Shown piece by piece: positions 28,117 through 36,692 of a DNA stretch of 41,519 bases. Below the pieces are notes generated by a model that was not told the origin of the DNA, did no database searches, and saw only the letters and a program-made list of their open reading frames with translations. A program made the position numbers and the translations under genes. How positions within the stretch are numbered: position 1 is the first letter of the stretch; every line of letters begins with the position of its first letter. The DNA is from Methylobacterium sp. Leaf117 (GTDB lineage: Bacteria > Pseudomonadota > Alphaproteobacteria > Rhizobiales > Beijerinckiaceae), in contig NZ_LMNL01000007.1 in assembly GCF_001422985.1 (NCBI RefSeq), positions 1 to 41,519 of the forward strand, written 5' to 3'.

Positions 28117-28172
28117 AGACTCGCCTTGCCAGACCCGTCTCGCCAGGCCCGCCCCGCCAGATTCATCCTGCA
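28117..28172 (+). repeat. Four-unit 14-bp tandem repeat
   Basis: Units start at 28117, 28131, 28145 and 28159: AGACTCGCCTTGCC, then three imperfect copies beginning AGACCC, AGGCCC and AGATTC. A decayed fifth copy may lie upstream near 28103. The array sits in the divergent spacer between the first cheW and the PepSY gene, just before that gene's AAGGA. Confidence 0.7.
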
Positions 28173-28184
28173 AGGATCGCCCGC

Positions 28185-28454
28185 ATGTCCCGTCCAATCC
28201 GATACGGTCTCGCTTTCCTGGCGATCGTCGCATTTGCCGCGCCTCTGCCGGCATCGGCCGAGATGCCGGGTGCCGACTGGCTGACCCCGGCGCAGACGAA
28301 GGAAGCTCTGAAAAGCGCGGGCTACAGCGAGATCACCAAGCTCGAAGCCGATGATGGTCACTGGGACGGCGAGGGCATCAAGAACGGGCGGCGGATGACC
28401 TTCGATGCCGATCCGAGAACCGGTGCGATCCTCGGCGAGGTTCCAGTCGAATAG
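28185..28454 (+). CDS. Small secreted PepSY-like protein
   Basis: 89 residues. A clear Sec signal peptide (hydrophobic YGLAFLAIVAFAAPLPASA, likely cut after Ala25) is followed by about 64 residues with a PepSY_2-like pattern: LTPAQTKEALKSAGYSEITK, DDGHWDGEGIKNGRR, FDADPRTGAILGE. PepSY domains are small periplasmic modules often linked to inhibition or regulation of secreted enzymes or to sensors. AAGGA precedes the ATG. It is divergent from the chemosensory operon; a link with its receptor is only a possibility. Confidence 0.85.
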   Translation: MSRPIRYGLAFLAIVAFAAPLPASAEMPGADWLTPAQTKEALKSAGYSEITKLEADDGHWDGEGIKNGRRMTFDADPRTGAILGEVPVE

Positions 28455-28524
28455 GGTGGCCGGTTTTACCGTCGCAATACCCACATCGCGACGTCTGAAC
28501 CTGCACGATTGTGCGCCCTGCGCG

Positions 28525-28553
28525 TTGACCGGGGACCTCGCCTCCAGTATGAC
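28525..28553 (+). promoter_or_regulatory. Promoter of the ilvBN leader
   Basis: TTGACC (28525-28530), a 17-bp spacer and TATGAC (28548-28553). This is the best sigma-70-like match seen in the window. Transcription would start near 28560, about 50 nt before the leader peptide ATG. Confidence 0.7.
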
Positions 28554-28611
28554 ACCCCACACGATTTTCGATTCGCCGTCTTGGCGAACGAACAGGGCAG
28601 ACGACAACGCG

Positions 28612-28662
28612 ATGCGTGCCATCCTTATCGTAACGGAAGCGCCACCGACGGGGCGGACCTGA
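28612..28662 (+). CDS. ilvB leader peptide (attenuator peptide)
   Basis: An ATG-started 16-residue [19 protein letters not shown], ending in TGA. Codons 4-7 are Ile-Leu-Ile-Val, all three branched-chain amino acids in a row, which is the hallmark of a control peptide for an acetolactate synthase operon. It lies between a promoter and an intrinsic terminator ahead of ilvB. The Shine-Dalgarno is weak. Ribosome stalling at these codons when charged Ile/Leu/Val-tRNAs are scarce would change folding of the downstream RNA. Confidence 0.8.
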   Translation: MRAILIVTEAPPTGRT

Positions 28663-28719
28663 CAGCAGGGTCCGCGATCCGGATGGTGGCGCATGCAGGG
28701 TCCCTCGGGACCCTTTTTT
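28639..28719 (+). promoter_or_regulatory. ilvBN transcription attenuator
   Basis: Several pairings overlap. GCGCCACC (28639-28646, inside the leader ORF) pairs with GGTGGCGC (28685-28692). GCGGACC (28653-28659) pairs with GGTCCGC (28669-28675). The terminator stem is AGGGTCC (28697-28703) with GGACCCT (28708-28714), then a T run to 28719. The 9-mer GCAGGGTCC occurs twice (28665-28673 and 28695-28703), so arms can be exchanged. This is the layout of an amino-acid attenuator. Which alternative pairing disrupts the terminator was not computed. Confidence 0.75.
28695..28719 (+). terminator. Attenuator terminator upstream of ilvB
   Basis: A 7-bp stem (28697-28703 with 28708-28714), a CTCG loop and six T residues ending at 28719. 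It lies 58 nt before the ilvB ATG, on the ilvB strand, and so can only act as an attenuator for ilvBN. Confidence 0.85.
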
Positions 28720-28777
28720 ATTGCCGCGACGCGCTGGACGACACGAGCAGCACAGACAGGTTTCAAGGAGCAGGACG

Positions 28778-30553
28778 ATGGGCGGCGAGGTCATGACCGG
28801 GGCCGAAATGGTCATCCGGGCGTTTCAGGATCAGGGTGTCGATACGCTGTTCGGGTATCCCGGCGGCGCGGTGCTGCCGATCTACGATGCACTGTTCCAC
28901 CAGGAGACCCTGAAGCACATCCTCGTGCGCCACGAGCAGGGCGCCGTCCATGCGGCGGAGGGCTATGCCCGCTCCTCCGGCAAGGTCGGCTGCGTCCTCG
29001 TCACCTCGGGACCCGGCGCCACCAACATCATCACGGGCCTGACCGACGCGCTGCTCGATTCGATCCCGCTGGTCTGCATCACCGGTCAGGTTCCGACGCA
29101 CCTGATCGGAACGGACGCCTTTCAGGAGTGCGACACGGTCGGCATCACGCGCCACTGCACGAAGCACAACTATCTGGTCAAATCGATCGACGACCTGCCG
29201 CGCATCCTGCACGAGGCCTTCTACGTCGCTGCCAACGGGCGGCCCGGCCCGGTCGTCATCGACCTGCCGAAGGACATCCAGTTCGCGTCCGGCGTCTACG
29301 AGCGCCCGACCCAGAACGGCCACAAGACCTACAAGCCGGCCTTCAAGGGAGACGCGGCCCAGATCCAGGCGGCTGTCGAACTGATGGCTTCCGCACGCCG
29401 GCCGATCCTCTACACGGGCGGCGGTGTCATCAATGCGGGGCCGCACGCCTCGGCGCTGCTGCGCAAGCTCGCCGCCGAGACTGGTTTTCCCGTTACCTCG
29501 ACCCTGATGGGTCTCGGCGCGTTTCCGGCCTCGGACGACCAGTTCCTGGGCATGCTCGGCATGCACGGAACCTACGAGGCCAACCTGGCGATGCATGATT
29601 GCGACGTCATGGTCTGCATCGGCGCTCGCTTCGACGACCGGATCACCGGCCGGCTCGATGCCTTCGCGCCGTTCTCGAAGAAGATCCACGTCGATATCGA
29701 TGCCTCCTCGATCAACAAGGTCGTCAAGGTCGATGTCGGGATCGTCGGCGATTGCGGCTCGGTGCTGGAAGACATGCTCGCCGCCTGGACCGCGCTGCCC
29801 CGACAGCCGGACAAGGCTCGCCTTGAGGATTGGTGGACCAAGATCCGGACCTGGAAGGCGCGCGACTGCCTCGCCTACTGGCCATCGGGCACGATCATCA
29901 AGCCGCAATACGCCGTCCAGCGCCTCTACGAGGCCTGTAAGGATCGCGAGACCTACGTCACGACCGAAGTCGGTCAGCACCAGATGTGGGCGGCGCAGTA
30001 CTTCAAGTTCGACGAGCCGAACCGCTGGATGACCTCCGGCGGCCTCGGCACCATGGGTTACGGCCTGCCGGCGGCCATCGGCACGCAGCTCGCCCACCCG
30101 AACGGCCTCGTCATCGACATTGCCGGCGAGGCCTCGATCCTGATGAACATGCAGGAACTGTCGACGGCGGTGCAGTATCGCCTGCCGGTCAAGATCTTCA
30201 TCCTGAACAACGAGTACATGGGTATGGTGCGCCAGTGGCAGGAGCTGCTGCACGGCTCGCGCTACTCGCAGAGCTACTCCGAGAGCCTGCCCGACTTCGT
30301 CAAGCTGGCCGAGGCCTACGGCGCCAAGGGCATCCGCTGCGAGAAGCCGGGCGATCTCGACGCCGCGATCGCCGAGATGCTCGACTATGACGGTCCGGTC
30401 GTCTTCGACTGCATCGTCGACAAGAAGGAGAACTGCTTCCCGATGATCCCGTCGGGCAAGGCGCACAACGAGATGCTGCTGTCCGACTACCTCGGCGAGA
30501 CTGGGGTCGAGATCGGCGACGTTATCTCCGAAGAGGGTAAGATGCTGGTCTGA
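28778..30553 (+). CDS. ilvB: Acetolactate synthase large (catalytic) subunit
   Basis: 591 residues; TPP-dependent enzyme making acetolactate or acetohydroxybutyrate, the first common step to Val, Leu and Ile. N-terminal TPP-binding part with [14 protein letters not shown] and the glutamate in [14 protein letters not shown]; central FAD-binding domain; C-terminal TPP/Mg motif GEAS...[14 protein letters not shown]. The Mg-binding position that is usually Asp (GDAS) is Glu here. The ATG at 28778 has AAGGAG 7 nt upstream. Followed by ilvN after 116 nt. Confidence 0.96.
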   Translation: MGGEVMTGAEMVIRAFQDQGVDTLFGYPGGAVLPIYDALFHQETLKHILVRHEQGAVHAAEGYARSSGKVGCVLVTSGPGATNIITGLTDALLDSIPLVCITGQVPTHLIGTDAFQECDTVGITRHCTKHNYLVKSIDDLPRILHEAFYVAANGRPGPVVIDLPKDIQFASGVYERPTQNGHKTYKPAFKGDAAQIQAAVELMASARRPILYTGGGVINAGPHASALLRKLAAETGFPVTSTLMGLGAFPASDDQFLGMLGMHGTYEANLAMHDCDVMVCIGARFDDRITGRLDAFAPFSKKIHVDIDASSINKVVKVDVGIVGDCGSVLEDMLAAWTALPRQPDKARLEDWWTKIRTWKARDCLAYWPSGTIIKPQYAVQRLYEACKDRETYVTTEVGQHQMWAAQYFKFDEPNRWMTSGGLGTMGYGLPAAIGTQLAHPNGLVIDIAGEASILMNMQELSTAVQYRLPVKIFILNNEYMGMVRQWQELLHGSRYSQSYSESLPDFVKLAEAYGAKGIRCEKPGDLDAAIAEMLDYDGPVVFDCIVDKKENCFPMIPSGKAHNEMLLSDYLGETGVEIGDVISEEGKMLV

Positions 30554-30669
30554 GCCTCCAGGCGCAGCCGGGCCGGGCGGTGACACGCCCGGCCGACCCC
30601 TTCATTCTCCATCGGCCCCGCCGGGCCACCCACGACACGCCATCGCAGACGAAGATCCGGGGCACGCCC

Positions 30670-31212
30670 ATGAACGCCATGAATACGCACTATCCCGATG
30701 CCGGCCGGGTCGAGCCGATCAACCGGCACACCCTGGCTGTCATCGTCGACAACGAGCCCGGCGTGCTCGCCCGGATCTCGGGTATGTTCTCGGGACGCGG
30801 CTACAACATCGAGAGCCTGACGGTGTCGGAGACCGAGGTGGCGCGCCATCTCTCCCGCATCACCATCGTCACCGCCGGAACCGACGCGGTGATCCAGCAG
30901 ATCAAGGCGCAGCTCGACCGCCTCGTGCCCGTGCACCGGGTGGTTGACCTGACCCTCCAGGGCAAGGCCCTCGAGCGCGAACTGTGCCTCGTGAAGGTCG
31001 CGGGCACCGGCGAGCACCGCACCGAATCGCTGACCCTCGCGGCCGCCTTCGGCGCCAAGACCCTCGACGCGACCCTGAACTCCTTCGTGTTCGAGGTCAC
31101 CGGTACCACCGAGGAGATCGATCGCTTCATCGGCCTGATGACGGTGATCGGCCTCGTGGAGATCTCCCGCACCGGGATCGCCGCAATGGGACGTGGCGCC
31201 GAGCCGATGTGA
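30670..31212 (+). CDS. ilvN: Acetolactate synthase small (regulatory) subunit
   Basis: 180 residues. ACT domain at about 20-95 (HTLAVIVDNEPGVLARISGM, FSGRGYNIESLTVSE) and the second ALS small-subunit domain (LVKVAGTGEHR; FVFEVTGTTEEIDRFIGLM). It binds the IlvB catalytic subunit and carries valine feedback inhibition. Called ilvN (also ilvH) by context. The ATG at 30670 is used; an in-frame ATG at 30679 is possible. Confidence 0.95.
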   Translation: MNAMNTHYPDAGRVEPINRHTLAVIVDNEPGVLARISGMFSGRGYNIESLTVSETEVARHLSRITIVTAGTDAVIQQIKAQLDRLVPVHRVVDLTLQGKALERELCLVKVAGTGEHRTESLTLAAAFGAKTLDATLNSFVFEVTGTTEEIDRFIGLMTVIGLVEISRTGIAAMGRGAEPM

Positions 31213-31543
31213 CGGGAATTCGCAAACAGAGAGGGCGGATGGCGGTTCCGACATCATCAAGGACGACGATCCCCACTGGTCTCCTGGACCGCCAGCGATG
31301 GGACGCGCGTTCATTCCGATCCAGGTCCTAAATCTGAACACTTAGATCTGAAAGCTTGGATCTGAACGCGCGGAAGGCGTCCGAAGCGATCCTGGTTGAT
31401 CAGGTTCGCTTCATCGATCTCCGGACCGGAACAGACCGACGCCTCGGCAGAGTTCCGAGAAACATCCTTGCAGAAGCCTGATCGAAACTGGCTACCCTCA
31501 TCGGCGTACCGGTGATCGACCTGGCGGAGGAAGACGAAGCCAC
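31213..31543 (+). repeat. ilvN-GST spacer with tandem repeat and palindrome
   Basis: 331 nt without a credible gene. It holds three 14-bp units each beginning ATCTGAA (31332, 31346, 31360). Next to them is a long imperfect palindrome (31383-31394 with 31401-31412, 11 of 12 pairs, GTTGAT loop). The palindrome lacks a T run. It could be an operator, a weak terminator of ilvBN, or part of a repeat family. Confidence 0.6.
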
Positions 31544-32182
31544 ATGACCACCCTCTACTACGCCCCCGGCGCCTGCTCGCTTGCCTCCCATATCGCGCTG
31601 GAAGAAACCGGCGCGCCCTACGAGACCGTGCGGCTCGACCTCGCCAAGGGCGATCAGCGGGCCCCACAATACCTCGCCGTTAACGAGCGCGGCCGCGTGC
31701 CGGCGCTGGTGGAGGCCGATTGGGTGCTCACCGAGAACACCGCGATCCTTCGCCACATCGCGCGCCTTCACCCGCAGGCCGGCCTGTGGCCCGAGACGCC
31801 GCGTGACCAGGCCCGGGTCGACGAATGGCTCGGCTGGCTCTCCACCGGCCACCACATCGCTTACGCGCATATCCGCCGGGCGGAGCGCTACAGTGGAGAC
31901 GAGGCAGCCTATCCGGGCATCCAGGCCAAGGGTGCGGAGACCTGCGGCGACCTCTTCACGATGACCGAGGTCAAGCTCTCCAACGGCGGCTGGGCCATCG
32001 GCGAGACATACAGTGTCGCCGATCCCTACCTCCTGCTGTTCTGGACCTGGGGCCGCGGCCCGGCCCTCGGCTTCGACATGGCGGCGCGCTTCCCCGCCTG
32101 GACGGCGCATGCCCGCGCCATGGCTGCGCGTCCCGCCGTGCAGGCGGTCTTCGCCCGCGAGGGATTGAAACTGCCGGCCTGA
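31544..32182 (+). CDS. Glutathione S-transferase family protein (beta-like)
   Basis: 212 residues. The N-terminal thioredoxin-like domain (LYYAPGACSLASHIALEETG, with Cys11; RGRVPALV as the cis-Pro region; ENTAILRHIA) and the C-terminal helical domain are both present. The N-terminus resembles bacterial beta-class GSTs. It conjugates glutathione or handles disulfides in the cytoplasm; substrate unknown. It lies between ilvN and ilvC on the same strand, but the spacers on both sides suggest it is a separate unit. Confidence 0.9.
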   Translation: MTTLYYAPGACSLASHIALEETGAPYETVRLDLAKGDQRAPQYLAVNERGRVPALVEADWVLTENTAILRHIARLHPQAGLWPETPRDQARVDEWLGWLSTGHHIAYAHIRRAERYSGDEAAYPGIQAKGAETCGDLFTMTEVKLSNGGWAIGETYSVADPYLLLFWTWGRGPALGFDMAARFPAWTAHARAMAARPAVQAVFAREGLKLPA

Positions 32183-32296
32183 GTACCGGAAGGCGAAGCA
32201 AAGCGCGGGGCATGCGACAATTCCCCTTCCGTCAAGGGGATCGCCTCGCTAAAAGCTCCGCGGATCGCACGGCCGCGCGGATGTCGTTTCAGATGA

Positions 32297-33367
<1,071 letters not shown>

Positions 33368-33368
33368 T

Positions 33369-33445
33369 TCGGGATTGGGAGGCCGGCTTCGCTCGGCCTC
33401 CGGTTGCGGATGAAGCCGGCGTCGCGCAAGCGGCGTCGGCTTTTT
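33369..33445 (+). terminator. ilvC 3' region: GATTGG hairpin then intrinsic terminator
   Basis: First comes the GATTGG box (33373-33378) and a stem GGAGGCCG/CGGCCTCC around CGGCTTCG (33384-33391), the same family as after rplR and rpsM. Next is a 13-bp stem (33413-33425 with 33430-33442, including G-T pairs) closed by a GCAA loop and followed by T residues to 33445. The second hairpin is the likely terminator. Confidence 0.85.
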
Positions 33446-33584
33446 CATGCGTCGATCATCGGACACGCAGCCGTCACTGAGACGTGATCAAGACGTCCCG
33501 CCTGTTGTGCTCAAACAGCTTTCCCGCGATCATGCTCCGCAACGGCCGCCCATCTTGAGAGCAGCCGAAACGCGGAGGACACCC

Positions 33585-34238
33585 ATGGCATCGCTATACT
33601 ACGACGAGCATCGCGCGCTGCAGGAGGAGTACAAGACCGTCAAGCTCGCCGAGCGCCTGGATACCGGCTGGGTGCATGACGCGATCGGCAAGGATGAAGC
33701 CGCCTTCATCGGCAACCGAGACATGTTCTTTCTCTCCACCGTCGATCCCGACGGCATGCCCACCGTCTCCTACAAGGGCGGCAGCCCCGGCTTCGTGAAG
33801 GTGCTCGACGACAACACCCTCGTCTTCCCGGGCTTCGACGGCAACGGCATGTGGTACTCGATGGGCAACATTGAGGGGCAGTCCAAGGTCGGCCTGCTGT
33901 TCATCGATTTCGAGACCCCGCACAGGGTCCGCGTCCAGGGCCATGCCCGGATGCTTCGCGACGATCCTCTGATGGCCGAGTACACCGAGGCCAAGTACCT
34001 CGTACGCGTCGAGGTCACGAAGGCCTGGGTCAACTGCCCACGCTACATCCACAAGTACCAGAAGGTGGCGCAGAACAAGTACGTACCGACCCCGGACAAG
34101 GAGACGCCTCTCGCCCTGTGGAAGCGGCTCGACATGGTCGCGGACGTCATTCCCGAAGCGGACAAGGCCCGCGTCGAGAAGGAAGGACGTCTCGAACTTC
34201 CGGAATACGAGGCCCGGGTCGCCCGCGGCGAGAGCTGA
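33585..34238 (+). CDS. Pyridoxamine 5'-phosphate oxidase-fold family protein
   Basis: 217 residues. A split-barrel flavin-binding fold is suggested by DMFFLSTVDPDGMPTVSYKG, NTLVFPGFDGNGMWYSMGNI and LLFIDFETPHRVRVQGHARM. Related to PNPOx-like FMN proteins of unassigned substrate rather than to PdxH itself. No signal peptide. The ATG at 33585 has GAGGA just upstream; the longer in-frame reading (33447) enters the ilvC terminator and is rejected. Convergent with trpS. Confidence 0.88.
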   Translation: MASLYYDEHRALQEEYKTVKLAERLDTGWVHDAIGKDEAAFIGNRDMFFLSTVDPDGMPTVSYKGGSPGFVKVLDDNTLVFPGFDGNGMWYSMGNIEGQSKVGLLFIDFETPHRVRVQGHARMLRDDPLMAEYTEAKYLVRVEVTKAWVNCPRYIHKYQKVAQNKYVPTPDKETPLALWKRLDMVADVIPEADKARVEKEGRLELPEYEARVARGES

Positions 34239-34247
34239 CATCACGCC

Positions 34248-34276
34248 CCGCCCTCTCCCTGCATGGGAGAGGGCGG
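34248..34276. terminator. Perfect 12-bp palindrome between convergent genes
   Basis: CCGCCCTCTCCC (34248-34259), a 5-nt TGCAT loop and GGGAGAGGGCGG (34265-34276). It lies exactly between the PNPOx-like gene and trpS, which face each other. No T run on either side. It resembles the CCCTCTCCC...GGGAGAGGG intergenic palindromes scattered in many proteobacterial genomes, and may act as a bidirectional transcript end. Confidence 0.65.
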
Positions 34277-34282
34277 AACGCC

Positions 34283-35350
34283 TCACACCATCCGCAGGCG
34301 CGGTCCCCGGCGGACGAACCCGACGATGTCCTTGACCGCATCGAGGGTTGGGGCCGCGATGGCCTCGGCGCGTTCGGCGCCATCGGCCAGCACGGCATCG
34401 ATCTCGGCCGGATCTGAGACCAAGCGCTTCATTTCGGCGCCCAGGGGCGCCAGAGTTTCGACGGCGAGTTCGACCAACGCACCCTTGAAGGCCGAAAACT
34501 GCGCGCCGCCGTAATCGCGCAGCACGTCCTCGCGCGAGATATCCTTCAGGGCGGCGAAAATGCCCACCAGGTTGTCGGCCTCGGGCCGGCCGCTGAGGCC
34601 CTCAACCTCGGAGGGGAGGGCATCCGGATCAGTCTTGGCCTTGCGCACCTTGGCCGCGATGGCGTCCGCATCGTCCGTGAGATTGAGGCGCGAATTGTCG
34701 GAGGCATCCGACTTCGACATCTTCTTGGTGCCGTCGCGCAAGCTCATGACACGGGCGGCCGGCCCACCGATCAGCGGTTCGGTGACGGGGAAGAAGCCAG
34801 CGCCCTCGTCGTGCCCATGCGCGGCGATTGATTCCGAAAAATCGTTGTTGAACTTCTGCGCGATGTCCCGCGTCAATTCGAGGTGCTGCTTCTGGTCCTC
34901 GCCCACCGGGACGTGGGTCGCCCGATAGGCCAGGATGTCGGCTGCCATCAGGACGGGATAGGCGTAGAGCCCGATCGAGGCGTTCTCCCGGTCCTTGCCG
35001 GCCTTGTCCTTGAATTGGGTCATGCGGTTGAGCCAGCCCAGGCGCGCGACGCAGTTGAAGATCCAGGCGAGCTCGGCGTGCTGGGGCACTTGGCTCTGAT
35101 TGAAGACGATCGAGCGCTTCGGATCGATGCCCGCGGCGAGGAAAGCGGCGGTGACCTCGCGGATCTGCCCCTTGAGCGCGGCCGGGTCCTGCCACAGGGT
35201 GATCGCGTGCATGTCGACGACGCAGTACAGGCACTGCGCGTCGCGCGCCTGCATCTCGACGAAGCGCTTGATGGCGCCGAGATAGTTACCGAGATGCAGG
35301 TTCCCAGTCGGCTGTACGCCCGAGAACACCAGTTCCTTGAACGCGCTCAT
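34283..35350 (-). CDS. trpS: Tryptophanyl-tRNA synthetase
   Basis: 355 residues, class I synthetase. The HIGH-equivalent [13 protein letters not shown] is near the N-terminus, KMSKS in the second half, and [16 protein letters not shown] is the tRNA/ATP site conserved in TrpRS. It charges tRNA-Trp. The ATG at 35350 gives the family start [16 protein letters not shown]; the 40-residue upstream extension is not family-like. It follows the endonuclease III-like gene by 126 nt. Confidence 0.97.
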   Translation of the reverse strand: MSAFKELVFSGVQPTGNLHLGNYLGAIKRFVEMQARDAQCLYCVVDMHAITLWQDPAALKGQIREVTAAFLAAGIDPKRSIVFNQSQVPQHAELAWIFNCVARLGWLNRMTQFKDKAGKDRENASIGLYAYPVLMAADILAYRATHVPVGEDQKQHLELTRDIAQKFNNDFSESIAAHGHDEGAGFFPVTEPLIGGPAARVMSLRDGTKKMSKSDASDNSRLNLTDDADAIAAKVRKAKTDPDALPSEVEGLSGRPEADNLVGIFAALKDISREDVLRDYGGAQFSAFKGALVELAVETLAPLGAEMKRLVSDPAEIDAVLADGAERAEAIAAPTLDAVKDIVGFVRRGPRLRMV

Positions 35351-35476
35351 CGCGGCGTGGTCCTCGTAGGGATAGGGGTGAGGCAGCCGCCGGCGAACAA
35401 TCCCGCAGCCAAGCGCCGGTTTCTGGACGCCGCGCCGGGACCGGTCAAGGCTCCAGGCCCGCGAAGGCACCCGCGT

Positions 35477-36268
35477 TCAGGGCTCGCGGATAGCGCCTCC
35501 AGCACCCATTCGGGCCTGCCCCTCGGGGCAGAGGTCGAGGAGCACGCAGCGCCCGCAGGCCGGATTGCGATGGTGGCAGATCTGCTGGCCATGCAGCATC
35601 AGCACTTCATGATTGTCGTAGAGGGCCTGCGCGCTCCAGTCAGCGGGCAATTGCGCCCGCAGAATCGGATGCGACGGTCCGACGTCGACGCGCGAACCGA
35701 TGAGTCCGGTGCGCTGGGCGACCCGGTGATGGTGGCTATCCACTGGCAGGGCCGGCATCCGCAGGACGCTGAAGGAGAGCACGGCCGCGCTGGTCTTCGG
35801 CCCGACACCCGGAATCGTCTCCAGCCAGTCCCGGGCTTCGTCCACCGCCATGTCCCTGAGGAAGTCAAGGCTGAGACGGCCGTGGCGCGCCTTCACGGCG
35901 GACAGGATCGCCTGGAGCCGCGGCGCCTTCAGTTCCGGCCAGGTCACACCCGCGATCGTCGCCTGGATTTCGGCGACGGGAGCCGCCAGCATCATGTCCC
36001 AATCGGGATAGCGGGATCGCAGGGCTTTGAAGGCACGTCCCGAATCCGCGTTGCGCGTCCGGTGCGAGAGGAGCGACGAGACGAGTTCGCTCAAGGGATC
36101 GAGCGCGTGGAAGTACGGGATCGGACAGCCATAGACCGGACAGAGGCGCGCATGGATCGCCAGGGCCTTGTCGGTCAGGGCCGGATCGACCTCCGTCTTG
36201 GGCGGTTTCGAGGAACGGGTCCGGCGAGGGCGGGGGCCGGCGAGGTCGTGCCCGGATGGGGTCGGCAT
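35477..36268 (-). CDS. Endonuclease III-like HhH-GPD DNA glycosylase
   Basis: 263 residues. The helix-hairpin-helix has the catalytic Lys (IPGVGPKTSAA) and the catalytic Asp (LPVDSHHHRVAQRTGL). The C-terminal [4Fe-4S] cluster is C-x6-C-x2-C-x5-C (CHHRNPACGRCVLLDLC). This makes it a bifunctional-type base-excision-repair glycosylase. The usual LLSAQATD stretch of Nth reads LLSHRTRN, so it is a divergent branch, not the main nth. The first 40 residues are Pro/Arg/Ser-rich. The start at 36268 is chosen; the in-frame reading extended to 36655 crosses the glycine riboswitch on the other strand. Confidence 0.85.
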   Translation of the reverse strand: MPTPSGHDLAGPRPRRTRSSKPPKTEVDPALTDKALAIHARLCPVYGCPIPYFHALDPLSELVSSLLSHRTRNADSGRAFKALRSRYPDWDMMLAAPVAEIQATIAGVTWPELKAPRLQAILSAVKARHGRLSLDFLRDMAVDEARDWLETIPGVGPKTSAAVLSFSVLRMPALPVDSHHHRVAQRTGLIGSRVDVGPSHPILRAQLPADWSAQALYDNHEVLMLHGQQICHHRNPACGRCVLLDLCPEGQARMGAGGAIREP

Positions 36269-36428
36269 GCGGAGGGAATCCCTGCCGAGTCTTCGCGGTT
36301 CCCAGGCGATCGTCAGCTGCCGGCAGACCATTCGGAATGACGGATCACCACAAGCGTCACACGCTTGCGGGGTCGGGCGGCTTGCCTGACGCGGTGCGGT
36401 GTGGAACCTTGTCCGGGTCAGCAATGAC

Positions 36429-36639
36429 GATACGGGAGAGCCCAGGCCGCAAGTTTCGCTGAGCGAATCGTCCGGACCATGGCGCCGACGGAGCAACCAC
36501 CCCCGGAAACTCTCAGGCACAATCACCGTATCGTTGGACAATCTGGAGAGAGGCGCCTGACGGCGTCCACCGAAGGAGAAATCCTGGGCCGCACTCGCAG
36601 CCCGGGAGAAACTCTCAGGTAACCGCGACAGATGGGGGC
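36429..36639 (+). promoter_or_regulatory. Tandem glycine riboswitch
   Basis: Two glycine aptamers in a row upstream of gcvT. Aptamer 1 (about 36430-36535) has CGGGAGAG, GCGCCGACGGAGCAA, CGGAAACTCTCAGGCA. Aptamer 2 (about 36540-36639) has CTGGAGAG, CACCGAAGGAGAAA, GGGAGAAACTCTCAGGTA and ends in GATGGGGGC. These are the signature conserved strings of the class. Glycine binding normally switches on glycine cleavage genes. The gcvT start lies 54 nt downstream. The upstream 36269-36428 region holds its promoter; a weak TTGCCT/AACCTT pair is seen but not convincing. Confidence 0.95.
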
Positions 36640-36692
36640 AGCCGGAAACGCTCAACCGAGCATCCGGAAGCTTTGTGTCGTGGAGTCATCCG

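Noticed and set aside
28117..28172. Possible CRISPR-like array
   Set aside because: Units are 14 bp, contiguous and degenerate, without spacers or cas genes.
28053..28766. Minus-strand ORF of 237 codons across the PepSY gene and ilvB leader
   Set aside because: It runs through the tandem repeat, the ilvB promoter and the attenuator, with no domain.
28763..30586. Minus-strand ORF of 607 codons covering ilvB
   Set aside because: It is a mirror frame of acetolactate synthase; no family motifs, and ilvB has a promoter, leader and Shine-Dalgarno on the other strand.
34883..36340. Plus-strand ORF of 485 codons opposite trpS and the glycosylase gene
   Set aside because: Antisense to two genes with intact catalytic motifs; the long frame follows from codon bias.
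36269..36655. N-terminal extension of the endonuclease III-like gene to 36655
   Set aside because: The extension crosses the glycine riboswitch on the opposite strand and shows no glycosylase-like sequence.
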